Below, in pieces: positions 17,673 to 26,492 of a stretch of DNA of 64,000 bases. The translations under genes and the position numbers were made by a program. The DNA lies in contig CAJTSL010000009.1 in the NCBI GenBank assembly GCA_910578845.1, positions 33,452 to 97,451 of the forward strand. Reading direction: 5' to 3'. How positions within the stretch are numbered: position 1 is the first letter of the stretch; each line of letters begins with the position of its first letter. The notes below the pieces were generated by a model, which searched no databases, was not told the origin of the DNA, and worked only from the letters and a program-made list of their open reading frames with translations. This DNA comes from an uncultured Lachnospiraceae bacterium. GTDB lineage: Bacteria; Bacillota; Clostridia; Lachnospirales; Lachnospiraceae.

Positions 17673-17691
17673 CGTTTTCTAAGAAAACGGC
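17673..17691 (+). terminator. Possible intrinsic terminator after the Mor-type regulator
   Basis: CCGTTTTC, a TAA loop and GAAAACGG form an 8-bp perfect hairpin followed by an A/T-rich stretch (CTAAAAATTTATTTTA). The U-run is interrupted, so termination may be partial. Confidence 0.5.
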
Positions 17692-17807
17692 TAAAAATTT
17701 ATTTTATCCTTTTTCTTGGATACTAGCCAAACAGGCATCGAAGCCGTTGATTTTACGAATGGAAGATCCGATACAGTTTCTGACAAATACAGAAAGAGGT
17801 GTTGGAT

Positions 17808-19085
17808 ATGAAATTAGCTACTTTGGCGGACAATGAAATCATGATGACATTGACTGCATTGGCGTGCCTGCTTGCCGGCGCATTCCTGATGGGAAGGTTG
17901 TTTGAGAAAATACAGGCGCCGAAAGTCGTGGGAGAGATTATCGGCGGCATGCTTTTCGGAGGGACGTTTCTGGGGGCGGTGGTGCCAGATTTGATGGCAG
18001 GCATTTTTAACAGCTACAGTGAAGAAGGAAAGGTACTGAATATTTTCTATCAGCTAGGCCTTTCTTTTCTGATGTTTTCTTCCGGATATAATACGAAAAT
18101 AGATCTACAGAAGAAAAACTCCAGAATATTCTTATCTTTATTTATTGGTTCGACGATCATCCCCATGATAGCGGGACTGCCGTTCGTGCGAGGATTTGAG
18201 CAGTATTTTATCGGGGAGGCGGACAGTCCTGCGGCTTTTTTGCTTGTGTTTATTATAGGCATTGCGATTACTTCCATACCGGTCATATCGAAGATATTCT
18301 TTGATATGGGCATCATCAATACGCGGTTTGCCAATGTGGTATTAACGGCATCCACGTTACAGGATTTATGTCTTTGGATTTTGTTAAATACGGCGATTGA
18401 TATTGCACTTTCAGAAGAGTTAAATATTGGGAATATGTGTATTGTGATCTTCTTAACGCTTGCGTTGTTCCTAGTCGTTCATTTTATTGGCAGGAAGTTA
18501 GAGAATATCAATATACGGATTGAGAATTCTTCTTTCATGCAGGTGTGCTTCATCAGCCTTTTCGTGATTGTAGCGGCGCTTAGCTATTTGAAGATCAATA
18601 TCATGTATTCCGCGTTCCTGACAGGCTATATTATCAGAAGCGTGACCAATAAAGATAAAAACGCGGAAGAAAAGGTAAAATGTATTACAGATTTTTCATT
18701 TTCATTTTTTGTTCCCGTATACTTCGCATTGGTTGGCATACAGTTAAATCTGTTACATAATTTTTCATTGTTGCGTTTCCTGCTCTTCTTTGCGCTTGCT
18801 TTTGCACTGGAATGGATCGGGACTGTTGTCTTGCTCTTAGCAGCGACGAAACTGAAACGGAAAGTAGTCTGGAATTTTGGCATTACAATGAACGCAAGAG
18901 GAGGCCCGGGCATTGTGCTCGCGACAGTGGCTTATAATTATGGCATTATCAATGTGGAATTTTTCACAGTGCTTATTTTAACAACTATGCTCTCGTCCCT
19001 GATCGCCGGATATTGGCTCAGAGGACAGCAGAAGAAAGATGAAACGATATTTGAAGACTTAATAGAAGGAGAAAGCAGACAATGA
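17808..19085 (+). CDS. Kef-like monovalent cation:proton antiporter (CPA2 family)
   Basis: About 425 residues, nearly all hydrophobic, with some twelve predicted membrane segments. AGAGG eight bases before ATG 17808 sets the start. IGGMLFGGTFLGAVVP and NARGGPGIVLATVAY are typical of the Na+/H+ exchanger domain of the CPA2 family. The cytosolic TrkA-N domain of KefB/KefC is missing, so it is a membrane-domain-only type. It ends in an ATGA overlap with the pyruvate-kinase-like gene. Its role in the sulfation context is unclear; ion balance or anion movement are guesses. Family call firm. Confidence 0.8.
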   Translation: MKLATLADNEIMMTLTALACLLAGAFLMGRLFEKIQAPKVVGEIIGGMLFGGTFLGAVVPDLMAGIFNSYSEEGKVLNIFYQLGLSFLMFSSGYNTKIDLQKKNSRIFLSLFIGSTIIPMIAGLPFVRGFEQYFIGEADSPAAFLLVFIIGIAITSIPVISKIFFDMGIINTRFANVVLTASTLQDLCLWILLNTAIDIALSEELNIGNMCIVIFLTLALFLVVHFIGRKLENINIRIENSSFMQVCFISLFVIVAALSYLKINIMYSAFLTGYIIRSVTNKDKNAEEKVKCITDFSFSFFVPVYFALVGIQLNLLHNFSLLRFLLFFALAFALEWIGTVVLLLAATKLKRKVVWNFGITMNARGGPGIVLATVAYNYGIINVEFFTVLILTTMLSSLIAGYWLRGQQKKDETIFEDLIEGESRQ

Positions 19086-20041
19086 AAAAGTTTATTTTGA
19101 CAGTAGGACCTGCACTTTTACACGAAGTACCTGTGACAGAGATTCATAGCGATAACAATATCTATCGTATCAATGGCGCACATGGTTCCATTCCAGATAT
19201 TGAAGCATATATTGAAGAAATCCGCTTACAGGCACCGGGAGCGGCAATCCTGATGGATTTGCCGGGGAATAAAGTAAGAACCAAGGATCTTCCCGGGAAC
19301 GGGATTGAATTAGTAAAGGGCGAAAAGTTCACCATTCCCAATGAGTGCTTTAATTACCCTGAATTTTACAGTCATCTGAAAGCTGGCATGACTGCATGGG
19401 CAAACGATAGTGTATTTGAATTTGAGGTGCTGGAAGTAGACAGTGAGAAAATTACGTTCTTGTCTAAGTCGGATGGGATACTGATTAATGGCAAAGGCGT
19501 ACACGTAAGAGGAATGCATAAAGATATCCCATTTCTTTTCGAAAAAGATAAGCAGTTAATACAGCTAGCCAATAAGTACCATCTGGAATATGTCGGCCTC
19601 TCTTTCGTTCGGTCTGCGGAAAATATTAAGGAGGCGAAAGCGCTTCTTGCAGAGAACATTAAAGTGATCTCTAAGATTGAGACGTTAGATGCGGTCAATG
19701 ATATTAACAACATCTTGCCTTTGGTCGAATATATCCTGGTAGACCGGGGGGATTTATCTACCGATATTGGGATTATCAATATCCCAAGGTATCAGAAATA
19801 TATCATTGAAAAGGCACAGTATTATGATGTACGGGTATTCTTGGCGACACAGGTGCTGAAGAATATGGAGTCGAAGCCGATACCGACAATAGGAGAGATA
19901 GAGGCTTTGTATGAAATTTATAAATCCGGTGTCTATGGCGTGCAGATGTCGGAAGAGACTGCCGTAGGGAAGTATGTGAAGGAAACGGTTAAAGTCTTGA
20001 ATGATATGTTCCAGGCGGTGAAAGAGGAGACGATATTATAA
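19082..20041 (+). CDS. Pyruvate-kinase-like protein lacking the C-terminal domain
   Basis: The 319 residues match the barrel and B domain of pyruvate kinase but stop before the allosteric C domain (usual length about 470-590). Seen in order: TVGPALL, RINGAHGS (the normal R-x-N-x-S-H-G has Ala for Ser), DLPGNKVRT, NGKGVHVRG, ISKIE near residue 197, DRGDLS near 221, ATQVLKNM, and SEETAVG near 291. The catalytic Lys, Glu and Asp are kept. It overlaps the antiporter by four bases, so the pair is co-translated. It is probably not the housekeeping enzyme. A PEP-linked ATP-regenerating or different enolate reaction are possibilities only. Confidence 0.75.
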   Translation: MKKFILTVGPALLHEVPVTEIHSDNNIYRINGAHGSIPDIEAYIEEIRLQAPGAAILMDLPGNKVRTKDLPGNGIELVKGEKFTIPNECFNYPEFYSHLKAGMTAWANDSVFEFEVLEVDSEKITFLSKSDGILINGKGVHVRGMHKDIPFLFEKDKQLIQLANKYHLEYVGLSFVRSAENIKEAKALLAENIKVISKIETLDAVNDINNILPLVEYILVDRGDLSTDIGIINIPRYQKYIIEKAQYYDVRVFLATQVLKNMESKPIPTIGEIEALYEIYKSGVYGVQMSEETAVGKYVKETVKVLNDMFQAVKEETIL

Positions 20042-20141
20042 AGCGCTTCGCGAAAATGTGCTATAAGAAGAATCTCCATTTTGTAAAATAGAAAAATGCA
20101 AAATTAGCGTTTTTTCCGGCAAAAATAACATTGCCCTTCAA

Positions 20142-20170
20142 TTGTTCCTAGTACTGTTTTTTGCTATAAT
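20142..20170 (+). promoter_or_regulatory. Sigma-A-type promoter for the unknown-function island
   Basis: TTGTTC (20142-20147), a 17-base spacer and TATAAT (20165-20170) form a near-consensus housekeeping promoter in a 187-base gap after the pyruvate-kinase-like gene. Transcription would start near 20177, giving a leader of about 50 bases if translation begins at 20229. Confidence 0.7.
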
Positions 20171-20228
20171 ATATTAAAATAGCTAGGAAATGCACGAAAT
20201 ACAAAAGAGACGAAGGGTGTGTATTGAT

Positions 20229-20891
20229 ATGGGATATTCTATTTTGACCAATTCATTGAATGGGTTAACTTTAAGAGGGGGATTGTTTGACGCACAAATG
20301 TTGTCTTATCTAAAGATTATGCCTGTGAAATGGCGTGATATACTATTGCCTGTAGGAGAGGATATTACGGTTTATGATCCGGATAATACTTTTTATAGTG
20401 CTTTAAAGGAAAAGTTTGATGATTGGTCATCAGAAGATGTTGCGAAAGAGCTGCAATCTGGCAGTGATTTAGCAAAGGCTGTAAATAGTGTTGTTAAAAT
20501 AAAAAGAAAAAGCATGAAACATGCTAAGAAGCAGTCTGCACGCGTCATGAGGGAAGTCAATAAGATGTGGAAGCAGGGGCATTACGGAGAGAAGAATAAG
20601 GACTTGCGAAAGGCTTTAGATATTATTCATAGAGCATTCCGTGAATCTTTCATTACAATACGCTTTGCTTTAAAAACTGATGCCTATCGTTGCATTCCGC
20701 AAGGTTTGGAGATAATGATGCAAAATGGAGAGAAAAAGGAAATCTCTTCTTTGTATGTTTTTGATCAGGCTGCTGATAAATACAGGATACGAGATGACGT
20801 ACGCTTATCTGCTACGGATTTAAGATATTTGCAGTTGGCTATTTCGCCGTATATATTTGAGAAAATCCATGCTAGATTACTTACAAGATAG
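20229..20891 (+). CDS. Protein of unknown function (first gene of the 20-26 kb island)
   Basis: I do not recognise this protein. From ATG 20229 it has 220 residues; an in-frame ATG at 20190 would add 13 but sits only about 12 bases after the predicted transcription start. It is charged and basic in the middle (KIKRKSMKHAKKQSARVMREV), has no signal peptide or membrane helix, and looks cytosolic. It is followed after 20 bases by the 811-residue gene, so the two are probably co-transcribed. The strong promoter upstream indicates that a new transcription unit begins here. Confidence 0.6.
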   Translation: MGYSILTNSLNGLTLRGGLFDAQMLSYLKIMPVKWRDILLPVGEDITVYDPDNTFYSALKEKFDDWSSEDVAKELQSGSDLAKAVNSVVKIKRKSMKHAKKQSARVMREVNKMWKQGHYGEKNKDLRKALDIIHRAFRESFITIRFALKTDAYRCIPQGLEIMMQNGEKKEISSLYVFDQAADKYRIRDDVRLSATDLRYLQLAISPYIFEKIHARLLTR

Positions 20892-20911
20892 TATGCAGTG
20901 GAGGGTAGGCA

Positions 20912-23347
20912 ATGGAGTCCAGGATAAATGAAACATTATGTGAGAAGCTTTTTAGAAACCCAACACCGCTTGATAGAAAAAAGCAGATATTTTGGTATCT
21001 GTATGAGCGTATGTTCCCATGTAGGGAAATCATGAAAGATTTCTTACTGAATGTGGATGCCAGTGAGCGGACGGAATGTGCGAAATACATTGTTCAAAGG
21101 CTTTGCTTTGAAGCAAATTTCCCACCTCCGTATTTCTTACTGGTATCCCTTCTGGATTTTGAAAAAAATGATGAAAACCAGTCTTCCCATAGTGCCTATA
21201 TTCCACAGGATCATTTTTCCCATATTGTTTATATGTATCTTCTGGGAATTTATTTATTCTTTTATTCTCCTTCTTTAAATAAAGCCCTTACAAAAGAGTT
21301 TATGCGCAAACGTACGGAGGCAGGTTATAATCCGGTTCTGGATGCGACGAAGGACTTTATTAGTTTCTGGAAGTATTTCTGTTTGTTCCATGATATTGCC
21401 TATCCAATTGAAAACGCCTATGAAATGAATAAAGATAATAGAGTGGTTTTAAAAATGAAACAGGAATGCGAGGGGAAAGAATCCGTTTATGATAAATACC
21501 TGACAAATTTTAATGAAATAGAATGTATCCTTTCTCGTGAAATCTTGTTGGAAGGAGCTACAAAATACTTGATTGTATGGCAGATGCTTGATGATTGTGA
21601 TAATAATCACCTTTTTGAAAATGTCATTGTATCGTCAACAGGATGCTTTCTGCAAAAAGAGGATCGCGCTGAAAAAGTGGGACTGGATAACATCAAGGCA
21701 CAATTCGGGGGATATCAGTCAATTGATAAGCTTCATTGCTTTGAACATGTGAAGATGTTTACTGGTTTTGTTGATGCGGATGACTATATTATTGTATTGT
21801 TCGATGCTTTCTCAGAACAGCCTATTGCTTTTAAATATACGCCATCAGCATCTTTGCCTCAGTACTATATACTGAAAAATAAGTATAATTTTTCAACTGA
21901 TATATCTATTCATAAGCTTTTGGATCACGAAGATTATATGTTACATGAAGATTTTTACATACGGTATTATTTTAAGGACTTAGAGGCCATTATGGAAAAG
22001 CTTCGTCTAAAGACAGGGAGTGGAGAAGATTTTTCTAAAAAGGACATACGTACAATTTTGAATAGGATAGGTAAGCTCTCGTTGGAAAAAGACCGGAAGC
22101 CTGAGCGGATGCAACACTTTGAGAGGATTACGACCAGCCATGATTTAAATACTTATATTTTTCAATGTTATAGGACTCTTTCACTGTATACCGGACAGAT
22201 CTGCTCACCGAAAGATAAGCTGCCTTCGAAGTCCGCTACATCGCTCCTTGTAGAGCGTAATAAAAAAGTAGTGCAAGAATATCTCCATAATAATTTCAAG
22301 AACAATTTCAAACATGCGGTCATAGAAGAGATGCCTTTTGTAGATTATGAAAAGGCGGAAAAGCGCATGGGGAGACTAGGGGATGAGAAACAGCTTATGC
22401 CGGAGACCATCAATAGGATTGTGGATGAAGCGGTTGATTATTTATTTAATATTAGTTATTTGGAAAAATATGTACGGGAAATCAAGACAAAATTTGCGAA
22501 AGAGCTTATTGCCGCAATAGAGGAGGAAAAGAATGTCAATGGCTTGATGAACCTCTTTATTTGTCAATGTAATAAAGAGCTATTTCGTAAATTGCCTATC
22601 TGTTCGCAGCTATTTTTGAGAGAGAATGGAGTAGATATTGAAAAAATAATGGAGGTATTTCAGGAAAACCCCAGTGTAGATAAGTATTTGCAAGGTATAG
22701 AACAATATTTGAATGAAAAATTTGAAAATAGAAACGATGAAAGAATCAATCTCGTTGATTTCATCAGGGAATATAAAACGAAATATTATGTTTATGACCA
22801 TGGCATTTATGGCGCGGGTATGTTTTTGTTATGTTTCCAATATTACGGAAAAGTGATTACGAAATTATTTGGCAGAGAAAACGGATGTGACACTTTTAGG
22901 GACATGATGAGTACTTTATGTTGGAATGTAGAAAGGACAAAATATGATAATAAACTCCAACAAGATTATGAGCATGTTGCCATGGCAGTGCAAAAGAGCA
23001 TATTCTGTCACAATTTATACCCGGATGTCATTCGCCAGATATATCAGAAGCCGGGTATTGAATGGAAATATGATTTGCTTAAAGAGCCGAGCATGTATTT
23101 TGGAATGATGGTTGATGCGCTCCAAGTATGGAATCGGGAGAAATATTATCGACATGCGAAGGTTGACTGGTATCCGATGTTTTCCTCTGATTATTATGAT
23201 ATTGCCATTGAACAGAACCGCATTGTCCTAAAGATTAAAAGCTATCATAACAACATCAGCCAAGTGATTGATAAGTTCCTTGCGGAAAAAGATACTTATC
23301 TAAAAGATTTTTCATTGTTGGTCAGAGTTGAAGTAAAAGACGTGTGA
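20912..23347 (+). CDS. Large protein with HD-hydrolase-like motifs, function unknown
   Basis: This 811-residue protein has GGAGGG before ATG 20912. No close family is recognised. Some elements recall HD-superfamily phosphohydrolases: CLFHDIAYPIENA near residue 158, YDHGIYGAGMFL near 629, and SIFCHNLYP near 697. The last two resemble the DHG..A and A-I..HN pattern of HD domains found in conflict-type effectors. The spacing is unusual, so this is only a hint. No membrane segment or signal peptide is seen. It follows the 220-residue gene by 20 bases and precedes a nitrilase-like gene that has its own promoter. A nucleotide-processing role is a guess. Confidence 0.5.
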   Translation: MESRINETLCEKLFRNPTPLDRKKQIFWYLYERMFPCREIMKDFLLNVDASERTECAKYIVQRLCFEANFPPPYFLLVSLLDFEKNDENQSSHSAYIPQDHFSHIVYMYLLGIYLFFYSPSLNKALTKEFMRKRTEAGYNPVLDATKDFISFWKYFCLFHDIAYPIENAYEMNKDNRVVLKMKQECEGKESVYDKYLTNFNEIECILSREILLEGATKYLIVWQMLDDCDNNHLFENVIVSSTGCFLQKEDRAEKVGLDNIKAQFGGYQSIDKLHCFEHVKMFTGFVDADDYIIVLFDAFSEQPIAFKYTPSASLPQYYILKNKYNFSTDISIHKLLDHEDYMLHEDFYIRYYFKDLEAIMEKLRLKTGSGEDFSKKDIRTILNRIGKLSLEKDRKPERMQHFERITTSHDLNTYIFQCYRTLSLYTGQICSPKDKLPSKSATSLLVERNKKVVQEYLHNNFKNNFKHAVIEEMPFVDYEKAEKRMGRLGDEKQLMPETINRIVDEAVDYLFNISYLEKYVREIKTKFAKELIAAIEEEKNVNGLMNLFICQCNKELFRKLPICSQLFLRENGVDIEKIMEVFQENPSVDKYLQGIEQYLNEKFENRNDERINLVDFIREYKTKYYVYDHGIYGAGMFLLCFQYYGKVITKLFGRENGCDTFRDMMSTLCWNVERTKYDNKLQQDYEHVAMAVQKSIFCHNLYPDVIRQIYQKPGIEWKYDLLKEPSMYFGMMVDALQVWNREKYYRHAKVDWYPMFSSDYYDIAIEQNRIVLKIKSYHNNISQVIDKFLAEKDTYLKDFSLLVRVEVKDV

Positions 23348-23366
23348 ACAATATGTAAACAAAATA

Positions 23367-23394
23367 TTGCGAGTTTTATTTACTATGATATAAT
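23367..23394 (+). promoter_or_regulatory. Promoter for the nitrilase-like gene
   Basis: TTGCGA (23367-23372), a 16-base spacer and TATAAT (23389-23394) lie in the 62-base gap. Transcription would start within a few bases of the ribosome site AGAGG, giving a very short leader. Confidence 0.55.
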
Positions 23395-23409
23395 TAGAGG
23401 TAGAAAGAG

Positions 23410-24867
23410 TTGAGAATATATAATTTTATGGCATATATTATACAAAATCTGCTGAAAAAGAACTTTAAATCTGAGGAAGCGAGTGCGATTGCTTCTAAGA
23501 GCAGAGAAGATATGACAGAGCAGATCGAAGGACTGTTAATGGAATGTGACTTTTCCGTAGCTAGTACAGATAGTTTTTTAGATACCTTTGGAGAAAATCC
23601 AATGTTTTTGGCGCTTGCGTTGCAAAGATTGGATGAACTGGCAGCAGAACAATTAGAATATGAATTATGGAAGAAAAAACCGGATTTTGAACCTTTCCGA
23701 TGTATAGATAGCCTGAATAGCCAAGATAATAGAAAAGAAACAGGCATTTTAATATTGCCCAGGTATGCCTGCATATGGGAGGGGAAAAGCCGTGAGCGGA
23801 ACCATCTAAATGATATCAATACTCTTCTAAAACATTCCCACTATATAAAAACAGAATCTGGAAAGATAGATGGGATATATACGGTAAAGAATTATATCCT
23901 GAACCCCACCTATTTTGCATTGTGCATGAATGCACAAAATGAGCTATTTCTTCCGATAGCGGTATCGCCGTTGGCGGATTGGGTGGTTATGAAAGACATT
24001 AAATACTGTCATAGGAAAAAGGGCGTGGATGTGAACTATTTTATGGTGGAGGAACTTGATGAAGAGGTTCAAAAGGAGCTAAGCGTCTATATAGAAAAGG
24101 TAATGCGTAAATCCGATAAAAATGGAGATAAAATACTTGTATTTCCGGAAATGCTAGGAACTAAGAAAACAAAACAGATGATTATAGAACAAATAAGAAA
24201 AGAGAATTTTGAAAATTTACATTTTATTGTGTTTCCAAGTATATGGGAAAAGAATGGCAAACATAAGAACCATAATATATCATATATTTTAGACTATGAA
24301 GGGAATGAATGGTTTGGACAGGAAAAGCTGAAGAGGTTTCCGTGGGAGGAAGGGGAAGAAACTTTTTTAGAGGACATTGTAGAAGGAAAAGAACTTCATA
24401 TTGTACATTGTGAAGGATATGGGAGTATTGCTGTAGCGATATGCAGAAGCGAACTGGATCAGGATACACGAAACTTGTTGATGCAGAAGTTAAATGTGAA
24501 ATTGATTTTGTGTCCGTCGTGGACGCAAGGGAGCCATGAATTTGAAAGTTCTATTATGACAGGAACGGAACGGTCTTGTAATGTAGCGTGGTGTAATACC
24601 TGTTCAGCGCTTAAGGAGTGTAATAAGCAGGGAAGAACGGTAGGAATCATTACTTCGTTTGGGAAAAACAGGGATTATAGCAAGCTAAGTTTGGATGGAT
24701 GCAAATTTCCGGAGGCTGATTGTCAATCGGCATGCAAAGACGGCTGTTTGTTTTCCAAGAAGATTTATGGAACTTCATACAATGAACTCCGAAGGAAGGA
24801 TGGGGAAAGCAATGGATGGGAAGGAGAATGTATCGATGTTATATGGGGAGAAACCATTAACATTTGA
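23410..24867 (+). CDS. Nitrilase/carbon-nitrogen hydrolase superfamily protein
   Basis: A TTG start at 23410 has AGAGG nine bases upstream; ATG 23428 is the alternative. The 485-residue chain has about 200 unknown residues followed by a nitrilase fold. The three catalytic positions are visible: Glu in LVFPEML (about residue 246), Lys in GQEKLKRFP (about 303) and Cys in VAICRSELDQD (about 343). This superfamily hydrolyses or transfers amide or nitrile groups. The long N-terminal extension and a Cys-rich tail (CNTC, DCQSACKDGC) are not typical of housekeeping members. It overlaps the next gene by 32 bases. Superfamily call good; substrate unknown. Confidence 0.7.
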   Translation: MRIYNFMAYIIQNLLKKNFKSEEASAIASKSREDMTEQIEGLLMECDFSVASTDSFLDTFGENPMFLALALQRLDELAAEQLEYELWKKKPDFEPFRCIDSLNSQDNRKETGILILPRYACIWEGKSRERNHLNDINTLLKHSHYIKTESGKIDGIYTVKNYILNPTYFALCMNAQNELFLPIAVSPLADWVVMKDIKYCHRKKGVDVNYFMVEELDEEVQKELSVYIEKVMRKSDKNGDKILVFPEMLGTKKTKQMIIEQIRKENFENLHFIVFPSIWEKNGKHKNHNISYILDYEGNEWFGQEKLKRFPWEEGEETFLEDIVEGKELHIVHCEGYGSIAVAICRSELDQDTRNLLMQKLNVKLILCPSWTQGSHEFESSIMTGTERSCNVAWCNTCSALKECNKQGRTVGIITSFGKNRDYSKLSLDGCKFPEADCQSACKDGCLFSKKIYGTSYNELRRKDGESNGWEGECIDVIWGETINI

Positions 24868-25642
24868 GGCTTTGCTTAAAGATATGGAGCAAGTAGGGAT
24901 TGTCCCGATAGAAATAAATGAAAAAGAAGATTGGGACAGACGCTATGAAGATTGGATGTATAGGCTTCAGAAATCCTATGAGGAAGCGATGCAGAAAGAA
25001 GAACTAGATGATGCTTTTGCTTTTACGCGAAAATATGGGAAAGTAGCTAAGACGATAAAAAAATTTGCTTCCACACAGGAAAATGCATATTTATATTCTA
25101 TGGGAACATTCGTCGGAGTTTTCCATGCGATGTCAGGTATGCTTCCAAAGAGAAATGAAGCACAGATTTTTCATATTAAGATGGCGGAGTTAAAAGGACG
25201 CGTATATGTTAAACAGGCTTTGGAATTTTTATATGGGCAAGATTTTATACAGCATAAGGAATTGTGTGATAAGCTGGGAATTAGTCCTAGCCAGCTAAAC
25301 CGGGTTATGGGAGAATTGACAGACGTAGGGTGTGTAAGAAAATATGAAAGTGGAAAGTACGTATTTTATTCGTTGACACTTTTAGGCAGAAATTATGTCC
25401 ATGAGTTTCTGGGATGTAGGACAGAGGCCTATATGGAGTATGATTCTGTTGCGTTAGCAGGACAGAAGCCACAAATTGGAGAAAGAGGGTCTAAGCTTAG
25501 CACATCAAGGCTTGCGGCTGAATATCGTATTGATAATGCTAATGAGGATATGGTGAAATATGCAAAACTTGCAAATGTAGAATTGTCGTATGGGAAGGTT
25601 AGATTTGGAAATGATGTTTTTCTGGATTGTAATAAGATGTAG
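24836..25642 (+). CDS. Winged-helix DNA-binding protein of unknown role
   Basis: The start at ATG 24836 has AAGGAG nine bases upstream; ATG 24812 is a less likely alternative. The protein has 268 residues. Around residues 123-188 a winged helix can be seen: HKELCDKLGISPSQLNRVM is the recognition helix region, followed by a wing-like KYESGKYVFYSLT and then LGRNYVHEF. The N-terminal part is charged and helical and not recognised. The 32-base overlap with the nitrilase-like gene means coupled expression. It could be an autoregulator or sensor subunit of this island. Confidence 0.62.
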   Translation: MLYGEKPLTFEALLKDMEQVGIVPIEINEKEDWDRRYEDWMYRLQKSYEEAMQKEELDDAFAFTRKYGKVAKTIKKFASTQENAYLYSMGTFVGVFHAMSGMLPKRNEAQIFHIKMAELKGRVYVKQALEFLYGQDFIQHKELCDKLGISPSQLNRVMGELTDVGCVRKYESGKYVFYSLTLLGRNYVHEFLGCRTEAYMEYDSVALAGQKPQIGERGSKLSTSRLAAEYRIDNANEDMVKYAKLANVELSYGKVRFGNDVFLDCNKM

Positions 25643-25669
25643 ATGAAAAGCGCAAAGAGAGGTTAGGCT

Positions 25670-26365
25670 ATGCATAAAATAATAGAAATCATACATGAAT
25701 TAAATGAACAGAATGAATCTTGGGGAAATTATTTTGAAGATGAAAATATATATATTATCCGGTTAAGCAATGAATCCTATCAGGACGATACGAAGAAATT
25801 AATCTTACAGCTATTATCGGATATTTTAAATAAACAAAAGCAATTGGTGGATGAACATAAAGAGGAAGAGGAAGAAAATCTGTGGAAGGAAATAGCAAAG
25901 GCTGTCGGGTCAGAAGCTATTGCGAAAGCGATGCGGGAAACTAATGACAGCGCAAAAGAAATGTATCGTAATGTCAGGCCGCTTCGCGAAGCCAAGGATA
26001 ACATCATTCCTTTGATCATAGCCGTATTCGAGCATCTTTCGGCTCGTTATACACCAGATTTTTTTCAGATGTGTGATAAATATGGAATAGCATCGGAAAG
26101 GGATTTTAAAGCCATTGTACTACAGCTTGACCGTATTGTTTCTGTCCATGTAAGACGGCACTATGACAAACAGACTGTTTACAAGGAATTCATGAAAGCG
26201 ACAGGCTTTGAAAGCCAATATGCGCTTGTATATGCGGAACTGTATGAACAATATTTAGAGAAAATACAGCATAATTGGTGTATCGATAAATTAGAAGAAT
26301 TGACAATGCGCTTAGAACAGCTAACAGAGGAAGTTTATAAATTATCAGAGAAAATACACAACTAA
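25670..26365 (+). CDS. Helical protein of unknown function, coiled-coil end
   Basis: A 231-residue protein that I do not recognise. It is highly charged and mostly helical (EEEEENLWKEIAKAVG, then ERDFKAIVLQLDRIV) and ends with a heptad-like LEELTMRLEQLTEEVYKL, a likely coiled coil for oligomerisation. No membrane segment or signal peptide. It follows the winged-helix gene by 27 bases and is the last gene before a new promoter. It is therefore probably part of the same unit as the nitrilase-like gene. Confidence 0.58.
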   Translation: MHKIIEIIHELNEQNESWGNYFEDENIYIIRLSNESYQDDTKKLILQLLSDILNKQKQLVDEHKEEEEENLWKEIAKAVGSEAIAKAMRETNDSAKEMYRNVRPLREAKDNIIPLIIAVFEHLSARYTPDFFQMCDKYGIASERDFKAIVLQLDRIVSVHVRRHYDKQTVYKEFMKATGFESQYALVYAELYEQYLEKIQHNWCIDKLEELTMRLEQLTEEVYKLSEKIHN

Positions 26366-26397
26366 ATGCTATTATACTTTAAAATATATATTCCGAT

Positions 26398-26426
26398 TTG
26401 CTTTTTTATGAAAAATGTACTATGAT
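26398..26426 (+). promoter_or_regulatory. Promoter for the cytidylyltransferase pair
   Basis: TTGCTT (26398-26403), a 17-base spacer and TATGAT (26421-26426) lie 67 bases before ATG 26493, in the gap after the unknown-function island. Confidence 0.6.
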
Positions 26427-26492
26427 TATCAAGGCAGACGAATATATATTTTTTATTTCTATCTGATTTCCCCGGAAGGAGGAAGCCCCATC

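Noticed and set aside
19082..20041. Housekeeping pyruvate kinase.
   Set aside because: Too short, no C-terminal domain, one altered active-site residue, and placed in a glycan/sulfation context coupled to an antiporter.
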